This document shows positions 37,229 through 46,961 of a DNA stretch of 64,000 nt, piece after piece. The position numbers and the translations under genes are program-made. The DNA comes from Candidatus Liminaster caballi (GTDB lineage: Bacteria > Bacteroidota > Bacteroidia > Bacteroidales > UBA3663): contig JAGHUA010000005.1 of the NCBI GenBank assembly GCA_018065085.1, positions 57,837 through 121,836 of the forward strand. The letters run 5' to 3'. Every line of letters starts with the position of its first letter. Positions within the stretch are counted from its first letter, which is position 1. The notes under the pieces were generated by a model. The model was not told the origin of the DNA and searched no databases. It saw only the letters and a program-made list of their open reading frames with translations.

Positions 37229-40200
37229 CTATCTTATGTCAATGACCTGACCCTCAGTATGAGCCACAAACTGAGGAGCAAGCTGGCTCTGGATGGTGGC
37301 AATGCCAACGCTGAACAGGCCGGAGTTGGTCACGTAACATTCATACTCCACCTCATGACGCCCCTCGCTGAGACGGTTGAAATAGAGCACCGTGGAGGCA
37401 TCCTTGACATCGAGATAATGACTCGAACTGCCCTGCCAGCGATAGCCAGAGGTCTGGTCGAGAGGTTCGAGGAACGACGGACGTTCGTCGGTAAGGGTGA
37501 GATATTCGAGATCCTTGGTCAGACGGATGATAAGACGCACACGCACCTTGTCGCCCACATGCAACACTCCGTCGGCACGCGCAGCAGAGTCGGAAGCCGT
37601 GATGAGTTCGATGTGCTTCTCGATATGGAGTTCGTCAACGCCGGCAGGACGCACATCACGCATAGGCTGGACGTACTGGCGGAACAAGGCACCCCATGCA
37701 GGATTCTGGAGAGGGGAAGGCTGACGTTCGATGCGCACGTTCTGAGTGCCGGAAGGCAGTTCCTGACGCACATAGCCCAGACTGCTGTCGGCAGGCACGA
37801 TGTCAAGCGGCTGTCCATCGACCAGGATACGTGGCATAGGCGCAGCACCCTCATCGCGATGCAGCCAGTCGGTGCCGGTATTGAGCAGGGAATAGATGGC
37901 ATCGACAGCCATGCTCGACGAACCCCAATCTGACGTCTGCTTCTCAAGGAGCATCCACTGACGTATGCGGTCAATCTCCTCACGGCGATAATCGACCTCG
38001 GCAAAGGCATTGAGCAAAGCCGATGTGCAAGCCACAGGCAATGTCCACGAGTCGCGGTCGATGGCTTCCCAATACATGCCGCGCATCGGTGTGGTGATGG
38101 CAAACTGGCGAAGGCTCTCGATGATGCGGCGGGCAGGCCGGCTCTTGCCCTCACGATGGAGAAGCACGGAGCTGTAGGCCTTATCGGTGAATGGGAGTGT
38201 GCCCCACTGACGCGAAAGCTCGGAAAGCGTGTTCTTGCGAATCGTGGCAATGGTGCGACGTGTGGCATTGTCGATGTAAGGCACAGCCGAATGCTGATGA
38301 CGCACGTAGAGATACTGACGATAGTGCATGTAGGACGGCTTGCCGCCATACTTCTTGCAGCGGGCAAGCATCCCGGCATAGTCGCTCACCTCATAGGCAT
38401 CAAGATACTGCACGCAGCGCTCGATGAACGCTGGCATACGCTCGTCGGAGAAGCGTCCGCCCAAATGCAGCACATCGCCTATGAGCTCCATGACCGTGAC
38501 TGTGGCCCAGAACGAGGCGTCGGAGCGCACTCCTGAATTGCGGCCATAGTCAATCCACACAAGACCGCCGTCAGGATGCTGCATGGCTATGAGACGGTCT
38601 ATGACCGACGCAGCCGCATCGGTGGAACGCGTGGAGTCAATGAGCTGTGCCACCATGATGGCAAACAGATTATGGGCAAGGCCGACGCTGGTGATGGCGG
38701 TGGAATCTATGACCGACGGCAAGGCCTGCAGACAGTACCACGTCGGATTGTTGCAATATTCGAGCGTGAGATGCGAATCTGGCACTGGAGAGAGAGGCAC
38801 CTCAAGCTGCGCTGACCGACAGTCAGGATGTATGTAGAACGGTTTTGCCTCGGTGACTGGGCTGCTGCTTGGCAAGACAGCAAGCATTTGCTGTTCACCA
38901 TCGCCACTGCCATCCTCCGAGACAGCACGCAGACGGTAGCCGATGTAGGGCATGGAATACGGCACACGGCAGCGCAGGGAGACAATGTGTGTCTGGCTGC
39001 CACGAAGAACGAACACCACGGTGTCGGCCTGCATGACCACATTGGTGCGAGGGTCGAACAGCTCGGCAACGGCTGTGACCGAAAGGCTGTCAGCCGAAGA
39101 ATTGAGCACGCTACCCTTCAGACAGACCTCATCGCCCATGCGGACAAAACGTGGCAGCGACGGTTGAACCATCAGACGACGGCGCACAAGAACCTCAGCA
39201 TTGTACACATCAGAGGCCAGCGTACGGCTATAGGCCAATGCCTGCAGTGACCACGTGGTGTTGAAGTTAGGCACATCAAACTCTATGTGGAAGACTCCGT
39301 CATCGCCCGAGGTGAGCGACGGTTGCCACAGTGCCACCTTGACCTCGCCATCTCGCATCGGCACGGACTCTATGGCCCTGAGCGTCTGTGAGCCCATGGC
39401 CACCTCAGGCACCGGAGCTGCGGCAGCAAGGCTTGAACACTCTTCGGCAATCACCATACCCTCATCCTCGAGGCCTCCGATGATGCCGTCGGCATCGGTC
39501 AGGCGCTCACAGACATCGGGTAAGGCAGCATTACTGTAGAGAGCAGTCTTAAAGAATCGGTAAATGTTGCGGAAGAAACCATGGCCATAGAGATTGAAAC
39601 CGACATTGCAAATCATGTCCATAGGACTTGGCTGCCAGACATACTGCGTATAGTAATATGGTGAATAGGTGTGGCGGCGGTAACTATCGACGAATGTGGA
39701 GAGCACATTGCGACTCCGATAGCCGGCATAAAGATTCCATGAGTTCGGACGGAGGTCGGCCAAAGCCTTGTTATACATCTCAAGCATCATGCGCCCCTGC
39801 ACAGGATGACGGTCGGCATCGGTCAGAGAGAGCGTCCAATGTTCGTGAGACATTGGTTCAAGACGGTTGCGGAACGAGACGACGCCAATCCTAACCGCAT
39901 CGCAACGCGGAGACATCACACGCACGTGCTGCTCGGTGAGTTCGCCCTCATGACAGCAGATCATGGTCACCTCGGCATACTCATCGACCCCCTGAGGCAT
40001 CGGCACTTCCAGCCAATGCATGCCGGGAGCATATTCCTTCCAGCCATCGGCCAGGTGATGAGCCCTGCCCTGCACAGAGTAATAGAAACAGCAGCCGGTG
40101 GAAGAGCCGATAAGTATCTGTGCCGTGCGAAGGTCTGGCGACACGCGTTTGCCTTCACTGCCGGCTATCCACAACGGTCGTTCGACAGGCGGCATTCGGT

Positions 40201-42619
40201 CATCGAGACGATAAAGAGCCACCTCAACAGGCTGGGTATGCTGCGATGGACTGTCAGCAAGCCATACGCTCAGATCGTACTGTCCGGAAGGCACCTGACT
40301 CCAATCGACATCAGAGGTGAGCACACCGAACGAGCCCTCCCACCGTCTGCCATCGTTGCGGCCGACCAGCAGATAGCGGCACGGAAGGTCAGTGTGCATA
40401 TCTTCGGGATCGGTGGTTTGAAGTGACACATCGAGGTGCACAAGTCTGCCTGGCTGGATGCAGACACGGTCAATCGGAGCGAGTTCGATGCCTCGGTTAT
40501 GACCCAGATGGAAGGTGGCAGAGCCCTGATGAGACTCGCCGGCCTGGTTGGTGCAATCGACCGTGACATTGTATGTATAGAACTGGCGCCAGCCATGATG
40601 TGTCAGGGTGTCGGACATGGTCCATTCGGCAGGACAGACATACACGAAGCGTCCCTGACTGTCGGTCTCGGTCTCAAACAGACAGTCCTCGTCGGCATAT
40701 TGGCCTGCTATCCATGTCCACCATGAATATCTGTTGAGCGAACCCGTCACACGGCATCCGGCAACAGGGACATCAGAATATGTGAGCACACGACCACGTA
40801 TCACGGCACGTCCGTCCTCCTCCTGCACGGCTTTGGTATCAGAGAGATCGACGTAGAAGGTTGGAGTCTTGTATTCGCTGACCGAAACGGCATGTGTGGT
40901 GCTGGCATGTGTCCTGCCATTGAGTTCGGCATGGATGCGGAAAGTGCCATTGACCAGCCCCATAGGGATATGGAACGTGTCAGTGGCCTGGCCGAAAGCA
41001 TCGGTGATGACGGTATGGGTGGCTAACTGACTGTGCTTCGCATCAGACAGTGTAATGGTCAGAGTGGTGTCAGCCAGCAGACGGCGACGATCGGCACTGG
41101 TGCTGTAGGCTATGGCCGACAGCTGGATGACCTCGCCCGGACGGTAGATTGAAAGGTCGGTAAAGAGCGAAAGACCTGCGACCTCTTCTGGCTCGGCATT
41201 GATCATTGCATTGTTCCAGATGTTCTGAGTCGGCAGGTATCGGTCACGTCCGCGGGTGACGGTGAATGACTCTGAACGGCTTCCATTTTTATAAGCTGCA
41301 CGTCGGATCTCGGCATCACTGACCTCACGGCCTGTGCGGCTATCGACCACAATGATCTGATAGCTGTCATCACGTTCGAGATGCTGCACACCGAACGCAC
41401 GCAGGTCGGAAACCGAAAGCGGACGGTTCTGGACATCGTAGCAGGACAGCTCCGTTGGGCCGCGACGACCTTCAGGCGTGTCGAACACAGGCAAGATCAG
41501 ATAGCGGCCATAGGCCTGCGGAGGGAACGCGAACGACACCGTGTCGTCGGCAGCAAAAGGAATCTGCCTATCGACTCGGATCACTGCGCTATCGACCAGC
41601 ACAAGATCTGAGACGCGTATGCCGACGCCTTCCTTCAGATGGCGCTCAATGTCGATGCTGTCTGGCACACTATAGAGACTCAAAGTGCACTCGGGCACAT
41701 TATTTATATATACACGCGCACGTATGCTGTCGGTGCTCTGTAACAGCGATGGATATGACACACTGGCCATCTTGCGCTCAAGCATGTAGCGGGCATTGGT
41801 GACAGCCTTGGCCATCGCTGACTGTGGATGTCGCACAAGATAGTCGCACAGCGCAGCGTAGTCTTCGAGTTCGGGACTTCCGATGAGCAGGAGGAACGCC
41901 GACTCGGGATGCTCGCGGTATTGCAAATAGAGCTCGCGATGACGGGCATGGGACTCGCCGTATGAATCAATGAACATACACGCCATGATGTCAGCGTCGG
42001 ACTCATGTACGGCACGCCAATGCGCCCTGACACTGTCGCTCAACGCCTCGTCATGGGCGAGATAGGGCAACGCCTTGAGCACAATGAAGTCATAGAGATA
42101 TGGGATGTAGCGCATGGTGCTGTCACCCTCTATCTCAATGACGTCGGAATAATCGCCAAGCGGCCGGAAGAGCGATCGGTCATCAGCCCGACCCGTTGGA
42201 CACAGCGCCTGAAGCGCCAGACTTTCGAGCATGACCTGCTGCTGTTCGCCGACATCATCGCCCCACCAGAGGGCATCGTATGGAGCACGCTCAATCATCT
42301 GTGCCTCGACAAGGCGAAGCAAAGACACATAGTCAGGAGAGAGACGACCAGTATCCACCACCGAGTCGTAACGCTGTACAAGGTCAAGGACACTGTGGCG
42401 TGTGACCGAAGTCTCGGCCAACGCTATTCGGATCATGGCACTGAGTGCCTTGCTGCCGTCGCGCTTTGACAATGCGCGACGAAGGTCTTGTTCGGCTTGA
42501 GCCGACACATCGGCGGGAAAACGAAAATCCGGTGCTGAACCAATGCCGGCTGTTGCCTTGGCAAAAAGTGTCAGCACCAGAATTGTCAACACCGCCATTA
42601 GGCGTGTGTATCTGGTCAT
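37229..42619 (-). CDS. Alpha-2-macroglobulin family protein
   Basis: A 1796-residue exported protein (signal peptide MTRYTRLMAVLTILVLTLFA, no lipobox). MG-type beta domains run through the first 1100 residues; FTDLSIYRPGEVIQLSAIAY is the MG2 signature and FDVPNFNTTWSLQALAYSR the A2M-family block. A helical domain follows. The thioester motif CxEQ of classical bacterial A2M is absent from the helical domain. Family members trap proteases or stabilise the envelope. The ATG lies 10 bp after the pectate lyase gene, so they are likely co-transcribed. Confidence 0.85.
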   Translation of the reverse strand: MTRYTRLMAVLTILVLTLFAKATAGIGSAPDFRFPADVSAQAEQDLRRALSKRDGSKALSAMIRIALAETSVTRHSVLDLVQRYDSVVDTGRLSPDYVSLLRLVEAQMIERAPYDALWWGDDVGEQQQVMLESLALQALCPTGRADDRSLFRPLGDYSDVIEIEGDSTMRYIPYLYDFIVLKALPYLAHDEALSDSVRAHWRAVHESDADIMACMFIDSYGESHARHRELYLQYREHPESAFLLLIGSPELEDYAALCDYLVRHPQSAMAKAVTNARYMLERKMASVSYPSLLQSTDSIRARVYINNVPECTLSLYSVPDSIDIERHLKEGVGIRVSDLVLVDSAVIRVDRQIPFAADDTVSFAFPPQAYGRYLILPVFDTPEGRRGPTELSCYDVQNRPLSVSDLRAFGVQHLERDDSYQIIVVDSRTGREVSDAEIRRAAYKNGSRSESFTVTRGRDRYLPTQNIWNNAMINAEPEEVAGLSLFTDLSIYRPGEVIQLSAIAYSTSADRRRLLADTTLTITLSDAKHSQLATHTVITDAFGQATDTFHIPMGLVNGTFRIHAELNGRTHASTTHAVSVSEYKTPTFYVDLSDTKAVQEEDGRAVIRGRVLTYSDVPVAGCRVTGSLNRYSWWTWIAGQYADEDCLFETETDSQGRFVYVCPAEWTMSDTLTHHGWRQFYTYNVTVDCTNQAGESHQGSATFHLGHNRGIELAPIDRVCIQPGRLVHLDVSLQTTDPEDMHTDLPCRYLLVGRNDGRRWEGSFGVLTSDVDWSQVPSGQYDLSVWLADSPSQHTQPVEVALYRLDDRMPPVERPLWIAGSEGKRVSPDLRTAQILIGSSTGCCFYYSVQGRAHHLADGWKEYAPGMHWLEVPMPQGVDEYAEVTMICCHEGELTEQHVRVMSPRCDAVRIGVVSFRNRLEPMSHEHWTLSLTDADRHPVQGRMMLEMYNKALADLRPNSWNLYAGYRSRNVLSTFVDSYRRHTYSPYYYTQYVWQPSPMDMICNVGFNLYGHGFFRNIYRFFKTALYSNAALPDVCERLTDADGIIGGLEDEGMVIAEECSSLAAAAPVPEVAMGSQTLRAIESVPMRDGEVKVALWQPSLTSGDDGVFHIEFDVPNFNTTWSLQALAYSRTLASDVYNAEVLVRRRLMVQPSLPRFVRMGDEVCLKGSVLNSSADSLSVTAVAELFDPRTNVVMQADTVVFVLRGSQTHIVSLRCRVPYSMPYIGYRLRAVSEDGSGDGEQQMLAVLPSSSPVTEAKPFYIHPDCRSAQLEVPLSPVPDSHLTLEYCNNPTWYCLQALPSVIDSTAITSVGLAHNLFAIMVAQLIDSTRSTDAAASVIDRLIAMQHPDGGLVWIDYGRNSGVRSDASFWATVTVMELIGDVLHLGGRFSDERMPAFIERCVQYLDAYEVSDYAGMLARCKKYGGKPSYMHYRQYLYVRHQHSAVPYIDNATRRTIATIRKNTLSELSRQWGTLPFTDKAYSSVLLHREGKSRPARRIIESLRQFAITTPMRGMYWEAIDRDSWTLPVACTSALLNAFAEVDYRREEIDRIRQWMLLEKQTSDWGSSSMAVDAIYSLLNTGTDWLHRDEGAAPMPRILVDGQPLDIVPADSSLGYVRQELPSGTQNVRIERQPSPLQNPAWGALFRQYVQPMRDVRPAGVDELHIEKHIELITASDSAARADGVLHVGDKVRVRLIIRLTKDLEYLTLTDERPSFLEPLDQTSGYRWQGSSSHYLDVKDASTVLYFNRLSEGRHEVEYECYVTNSGLFSVGIATIQSQLAPQFVAHTEGQVIDIR

Positions 42620-42629
42620 CTGGATTTAT

Positions 42630-44411
42630 TTATCGCTTCAGAACTTTTGTTACTTCTGTCTGGCCATTGGCAAAGATGATGCGACGCACTGAGATGCCTT
42701 CCTGAGGCTCGGCAATGCGCTTGCCATCGAGAGTGTAGTATTCGATAGCCTTTACAGATGGACCAAGGATGTTCTGCTGGGCAATGCCGAGTGGCTGCTG
42801 AGCAGGATAATACTCATCGACAGGAGTAAGGGCATCGGCATTCTGTGCCTTTGAAATATGCTCGACGATACCGTTGAGATAAACCTCTACGTTGGTGTAC
42901 CAGCCCTTCTCCGTATCAAGAGTGTAGGCGTTGGCATCGCTCGCATCGTTAGGGTTGAGACCGTTGAGTGTCTCCCACTCATCAGGCATACCATCCTGGT
43001 CGGTGTCATAGCCAGCAGGACGTGTGACATTACTCAAGACAGGGAAGTTAGGCTGAGTCTCGACTGTTGTGCCGTCCTCTGCAATCTTATCGACAATACC
43101 CTTGCGCTTTGTCACCTCGCCGGTGTATGTGGTGGTACCTGTGCGGGTCTCCTCCATGTAACGGGCATCTACGTCGTCACGTGTGTATGAAGCACCGCAA
43201 TAGAGCAGCACCTTCTCATAGGCAGTCTCAGCATCGTGAGTGGTAACCTCAGCGCTATAGATTGGCTCATCGAGACGCAGACGTACGCAGTCGAGACCGG
43301 CAGAGTTCTTAACATACTCTACACCTTCGCCATAATAGTGCAATGTGTCTGGTATGTACTTCTCGCCGTTGATGGTTGACAGGCCGCCGTCATAGGCCAC
43401 GCCCTTCCAGTCATAGTTGGCTGCGTCAGCACCACCGGCAGTAACGTAGTTGCCATTGATATAATAGCGGCTGAAATAGCCCCAGTATGCAGGATTGTCC
43501 TTTGATGTGGTCTTGTTGGCTACGGAACATGTGGTGACACGGTTTTTGGTCGATGTGCCAGGACCTGCCTTGTAGTAGTTATTGATCATATTGATATAAC
43601 CACCGCCAGGACCGCCGTAGCAACCGCCTGAGCCCCAGTTGTACATCACGCAGTTGCGGAAGTCAACGCGCTCGGCCTGGATTGGATTGGCATACTCTTC
43701 ATTGTTGCCGCCTTTCCACTCGTAACGGGCACCGTTGAAACGTGGCACACGATTCTGCATGTGGCAGAGGAAATTGTGGTGGAACGAAGCGCCCTTGCCG
43801 CCCCAGATGCCGCCGTACGAGTGCTCGCCCTTTGAGTGACCTGGGTTGGCCAGAGCCTCACCAAGTGTGCACCACTGCATGGTGAAGTCCTTGTTGTCGT
43901 AGAACGAGGCAATCTCGTCGATGCTCCATGAGAACGAGCAGTGGTCGAGAATGATGTTCTTATGGTTACGTCCCCATGTTGCATCAGCACCGTCGTTGAT
44001 ATCCTTGATCTGGCTGCGGCGGAAACGGATGTATCGGCAGATGACATTGTCACAGCCTGTGAACTTGACTGTGTAATAGCGCAAGGTAATACCTTCGCCC
44101 GGAGCTGTCTGTCCGGCAATGGTTGTGTTGGAAGTGATGTTCAGATCGCTCTTGAGGTCGATGTAGCCACTTACGTCAAAGACGATGATCTTGGCACTTG
44201 AGCCCGACAATGCGTCGCGCAATGAGCCGGCTCCGGAATCGTTAAGGTTAGTCACATGGCGCACAACACCGCCACGTCCACCCTTTGTGGTGTAACGGGC
44301 AAAACCTTCAGCTGTTGGGAATGCCGGAGCATTGTCCTGAGCTGAGATCTGTGAACCAAACGCACTCACTGCAATGATTGCAGTTAGAATAAGGTTTTGT
44401 TTCAGATTCAT
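42630..44411 (-). CDS. Secreted pectate lyase (PL1-like)
   Basis: A 593-residue exported polysaccharide lyase. The signal peptide is MNLKQNLILTAIIAVSAFGSQISA. The parallel beta-helix shows TTIAGQTAPGEGI, RYIRFRRSQ, ILDHCSFSWSIDE and FHHNFLCHMQNRVPRF, typical of PL1 pectate lyases that cleave pectin by beta-elimination. A C-terminal module includes DTDQDGMPDEWE, a calcium-loop-like segment, and a tail (YYTLDGKRIAEPQEG...VTKVLKR) resembling Bacteroidales sorting tails. No SusC/SusD or pectin-utilisation genes are next to it, so it is not in a typical polysaccharide utilisation locus. Confidence 0.87.
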   Translation of the reverse strand: MNLKQNLILTAIIAVSAFGSQISAQDNAPAFPTAEGFARYTTKGGRGGVVRHVTNLNDSGAGSLRDALSGSSAKIIVFDVSGYIDLKSDLNITSNTTIAGQTAPGEGITLRYYTVKFTGCDNVICRYIRFRRSQIKDINDGADATWGRNHKNIILDHCSFSWSIDEIASFYDNKDFTMQWCTLGEALANPGHSKGEHSYGGIWGGKGASFHHNFLCHMQNRVPRFNGARYEWKGGNNEEYANPIQAERVDFRNCVMYNWGSGGCYGGPGGGYINMINNYYKAGPGTSTKNRVTTCSVANKTTSKDNPAYWGYFSRYYINGNYVTAGGADAANYDWKGVAYDGGLSTINGEKYIPDTLHYYGEGVEYVKNSAGLDCVRLRLDEPIYSAEVTTHDAETAYEKVLLYCGASYTRDDVDARYMEETRTGTTTYTGEVTKRKGIVDKIAEDGTTVETQPNFPVLSNVTRPAGYDTDQDGMPDEWETLNGLNPNDASDANAYTLDTEKGWYTNVEVYLNGIVEHISKAQNADALTPVDEYYPAQQPLGIAQQNILGPSVKAIEYYTLDGKRIAEPQEGISVRRIIFANGQTEVTKVLKR

Positions 44412-44505
44412 GAGTATAAGTGTTTTGATGATATAAATATAGTTTTTTTAATTGTAAAGCAAAAGAAAGCAAAGGTTCTGGCAGCTGATCACACATCCCC
44501 TTGGC

Positions 44506-45138
44506 CTATTTCTTGCCATGAACTCTGTCTGAGTTTCTGGCAATAAACTCGTTCCACGACTTGCTGCCTCCGCTCGATGTCGGAATCTTCACTCCGCCAG
44601 TACCGCCATGACTGCGCAGGGCATCGGGTTTGATGGTGGTGAAGTGGTGAGTCAGCGCTATCGCCACTGCGTCCGAGGCATCGAATTTTTTAGACATATC
44701 TTCGTCCGAGAGGTGAAGCGTCTGTTTCACCATTGCTGCCACCTGTTCCTTCGATGCTGCTCCGTTGCCTACTATCTGTATCTTAACCTTGGCCGGCGGA
44801 TATTCAAAGATTGGAATGTCGCGCTCCACGGCTGCTGCCATTGCCACTCCCTGAGCTCGGCAAAGCTTGATCATCGACGATGGGTTGATGCCCACAAACG
44901 GCGACTCGATGGCAAGTTCGTCAGGCAGATACTGCTCAATGAGACCCAGCACACGTTCGTGTATGCGTTTGAGTCGGAGATAATGGCTGTCGAGCTTATT
45001 AAGCTGAAGCACACCCATGACGACGAGATGCGGTTTCTTTGCGATCACTTCGAGCACCGCATATCCCATCACGTTGGTGCCAGGGTCAATCCCCAGGATT
45101 ACCTTCTCCGCCTTCGTCGAAATAGTCGTATCCGCCAT
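44506..45138 (-). CDS. ruvC: Holliday junction endodeoxyribonuclease RuvC
   Basis: A 210-residue RuvC resolvase. Catalytic acidic residues occur in LGIDPGTNVMGYAV (residue 17), LAIESPFVG (about 75), and FDASDAVAIALTHH (about 155). A Gly/Ser-rich tail of about 40 residues (SHGGTGGVKIPTSSGGSKSW) extends beyond the usual length. The start overlaps the DUF4369 gene by 53 bp; the MADTTISTKAEK N-terminus is longer than needed, so a later start is possible but no nearer ATG precedes ILGIDPG. ruvA is about 7 kb away on the other strand. Confidence 0.92.
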   Translation of the reverse strand: MADTTISTKAEKVILGIDPGTNVMGYAVLEVIAKKPHLVVMGVLQLNKLDSHYLRLKRIHERVLGLIEQYLPDELAIESPFVGINPSSMIKLCRAQGVAMAAAVERDIPIFEYPPAKVKIQIVGNGAASKEQVAAMVKQTLHLSDEDMSKKFDASDAVAIALTHHFTTIKPDALRSHGGTGGVKIPTSSGGSKSWNEFIARNSDRVHGKK

Positions 45139-45829
45139 TAGCCTCTAACTCCTTCAGATATTCGAAATGACGCTTTATCAGCTCACTGTTCTTGACATAA
45201 TCGCTGTATGGGGCAATCATCTCCTCAAGCTCGGCTTCCGAACCTGCCTGTGCTGTTATGGCATTGATGCAGAAGACGCCAATCAGATTGTCCGTATTGG
45301 CCATATAGACCGAGTCAACGATGACTGTCACCAAATCGCTATACTTGCCATAGATTGCCATGATGGTATCAGGAGTGAGCGCATCAGCCGAACTCATCTC
45401 CACCGCAGTCACCTCGTCGCGCAGATCAGATTCCAGGCCAGCCACACGATCCATCATCTCGGTGATCTGTGTGTTCATCTCCGTGCCGGTCACAGATACC
45501 TGCATCGAGATTACTGCCTGCATGGTGCCTGGCTCAACGACGAACATACCTGCGGCATAATCGTTAACAAGATATGCGAAATATGGCTTATCGGCATCGA
45601 CCAAACCGGTGAACGTAAATTTCTCGTTCTCGATCAAGGCTGAGTCAAGAACCTCGCCATTGAGATCGAGGATATAGACATAACCCTCTATAGGACCGCG
45701 TTCGATGGCTGTATCGCCGAATTCAAGAATTTCGGGAATGTCGAAACTGCCCTCGATGGTATAGGTCTTCTCACTCGAACAGGCTGCAATGACCAGCGCT
45801 GCCACCAATGCATAGAATAGTTTTTTCAT
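45086..45829 (-). CDS. DUF4369-type lipoprotein
   Basis: A 247-residue lipoprotein (ALVAALVIAACSS lipobox). The mature N-terminal part (YTIEGSFDIP ... KPYFAYLVND) fits the DUF4369 domain that often precedes thioredoxin-like domains in Bacteroidetes. No CxxC thioredoxin motif follows; the C-terminal part is acidic and helical, ending DEGGEGNPGD. Its start overlaps maf by 4 bp and its end overlaps ruvC by 53 bp. Function is unknown. Confidence 0.75.
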   Translation of the reverse strand: MKKLFYALVAALVIAACSSEKTYTIEGSFDIPEILEFGDTAIERGPIEGYVYILDLNGEVLDSALIENEKFTFTGLVDADKPYFAYLVNDYAAGMFVVEPGTMQAVISMQVSVTGTEMNTQITEMMDRVAGLESDLRDEVTAVEMSSADALTPDTIMAIYGKYSDLVTVIVDSVYMANTDNLIGVFCINAITAQAGSEAELEEMIAPYSDYVKNSELIKRHFEYLKELEANGGYDYFDEGGEGNPGD

Positions 45830-46392
45830 ATCTTCAGTTTTGTTAATGCGTTATAGAGACGCTGAACCGGCAGTCCCATCACATTGAAATAGCTGCCTTC
45901 CAACCGTTCGACACCCACATATCCGATCCATTCCTGAATGCCGTAAGCCCCAGCTTTGTCAAACGGACGATAGTGATCGACGTAATATTCGATCTGCTCG
46001 GCAGTGAGTTGGGCAAAGGTTACATCCGTGCCACACACAAAGCTCTGTTCGTCGCAGTTCGACTTCAGACAGACTCCCGTATAGACCTGATGTGTACGTC
46101 CGCTGAGTTTGCCCAGCATGCGGATGGCATCTGCCCTATCCTTGGGTTTGCCCATCTCCTCGCCGTCACACCAGACGATGGTGTCGGCTGTGACCAAGAC
46201 CTCTCCATCGGCCAATGCCATATCGTAGGCCGACATCTTGAGCCTTGCGATATGCAGTGGGATATCTCCACCCTTGAGGTCCTTTGGATGCGTCTCGTCT
46301 ATATCCTTCAGCCTTACGACCTCCATCGGGATGTCAAGGCCGCCAAGCAGTTCACGTCTGCGCGGACTGTTTGATGCAAGCAGCAGTTTCAT
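45826..46392 (-). CDS. maf: Maf-type nucleoside triphosphate pyrophosphatase
   Basis: A 188-residue Maf/YhdE house-cleaning enzyme. LLASNSPRRRELL at the N-terminus, VTADTIVWCDGEEMGKPKD near residue 66 and DKAGAYGIQEWI near residue 145 are the family motifs. It hydrolyses modified or canonical pyrimidine NTPs. The ATG at 46392 (MKLLLASNSP) fits family starts; the ATG at 46410 would add six residues, and the track start would overlap kdsC. It overlaps DUF4369 by 4 bp. Confidence 0.92.
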   Translation of the reverse strand: MKLLLASNSPRRRELLGGLDIPMEVVRLKDIDETHPKDLKGGDIPLHIARLKMSAYDMALADGEVLVTADTIVWCDGEEMGKPKDRADAIRMLGKLSGRTHQVYTGVCLKSNCDEQSFVCGTDVTFAQLTAEQIEYYVDHYRPFDKAGAYGIQEWIGYVGVERLEGSYFNVMGLPVQRLYNALTKLKI

Positions 46393-46420
46393 CGCACGTT
46401 GTCTATCCATGACGCTTATA

Positions 46421-46939
46421 TTACCATCCGAACGCCACACGGTCTGACATCCATAGGCCCTTGGCTTTCATCACCTGCTCAATGACATCGCGCGCACAGC
46501 CGTTGCCTCCGGTAAACGGCGACACGTACTTTGAGATTGCCTTAATCTCCTGACAGGCATCTGCCGGACATACAGGCAAGCCCACGCGCTGCATGAGTTC
46601 ATAATCCGGGATATCGTCGCCCATATAGAGGATCTCGTCGCGGGTAACGCCGGTTTTCTGCATCAGATCGTCAAGATCGGCTGTCTTGACATGCGATGCC
46701 AGATAGATGTGCTTCACTCCGAGATACTCATATCGGCGGCGCACCTGCTCGCCCTTGCCACCTGAGATGATGGCAAAGACAAGTCCCATCTTGACGGCGA
46801 GCTGTATGGCATAGCCGTCCTTGATGTTGAGCGTGCGCAATGGCTGTCCGTCGTCGTCCATGGCTATCGTACCAGCTGAGAGCACGCCATCGACATCGAA
46901 AACCAGTGCCTTGATTTTGGTCAGATCGTAATCTATCAT
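46421..46939 (-). CDS. kdsC: KdsC-type HAD phosphatase (KDO 8-phosphate phosphatase)
   Basis: A 172-residue C0-type HAD phosphatase. ALVFDVDGVL near residue 11 holds the nucleophile, AIISGGKG near residue 56 motif II, and YMGDDIPDYELM near residue 105 motif IV. The compact size without a cap matches KdsC, which releases Kdo from Kdo-8-phosphate for LPS inner core. It lies between ilvE and maf in one minus-strand operon. Confidence 0.9.
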   Translation of the reverse strand: MIDYDLTKIKALVFDVDGVLSAGTIAMDDDGQPLRTLNIKDGYAIQLAVKMGLVFAIISGGKGEQVRRRYEYLGVKHIYLASHVKTADLDDLMQKTGVTRDEILYMGDDIPDYELMQRVGLPVCPADACQEIKAISKYVSPFTGGNGCARDVIEQVMKAKGLWMSDRVAFGW

Positions 46940-46961
46940 TACTCTCGTTACTCTTTATTCT

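Noticed and set aside
37259-42469. Many long ORFs opposite the alpha-2-macroglobulin gene (for example 39806-40426).
   Set aside because: They are antisense shadows of a gene with high-GC third codon positions; none has a recognisable domain.
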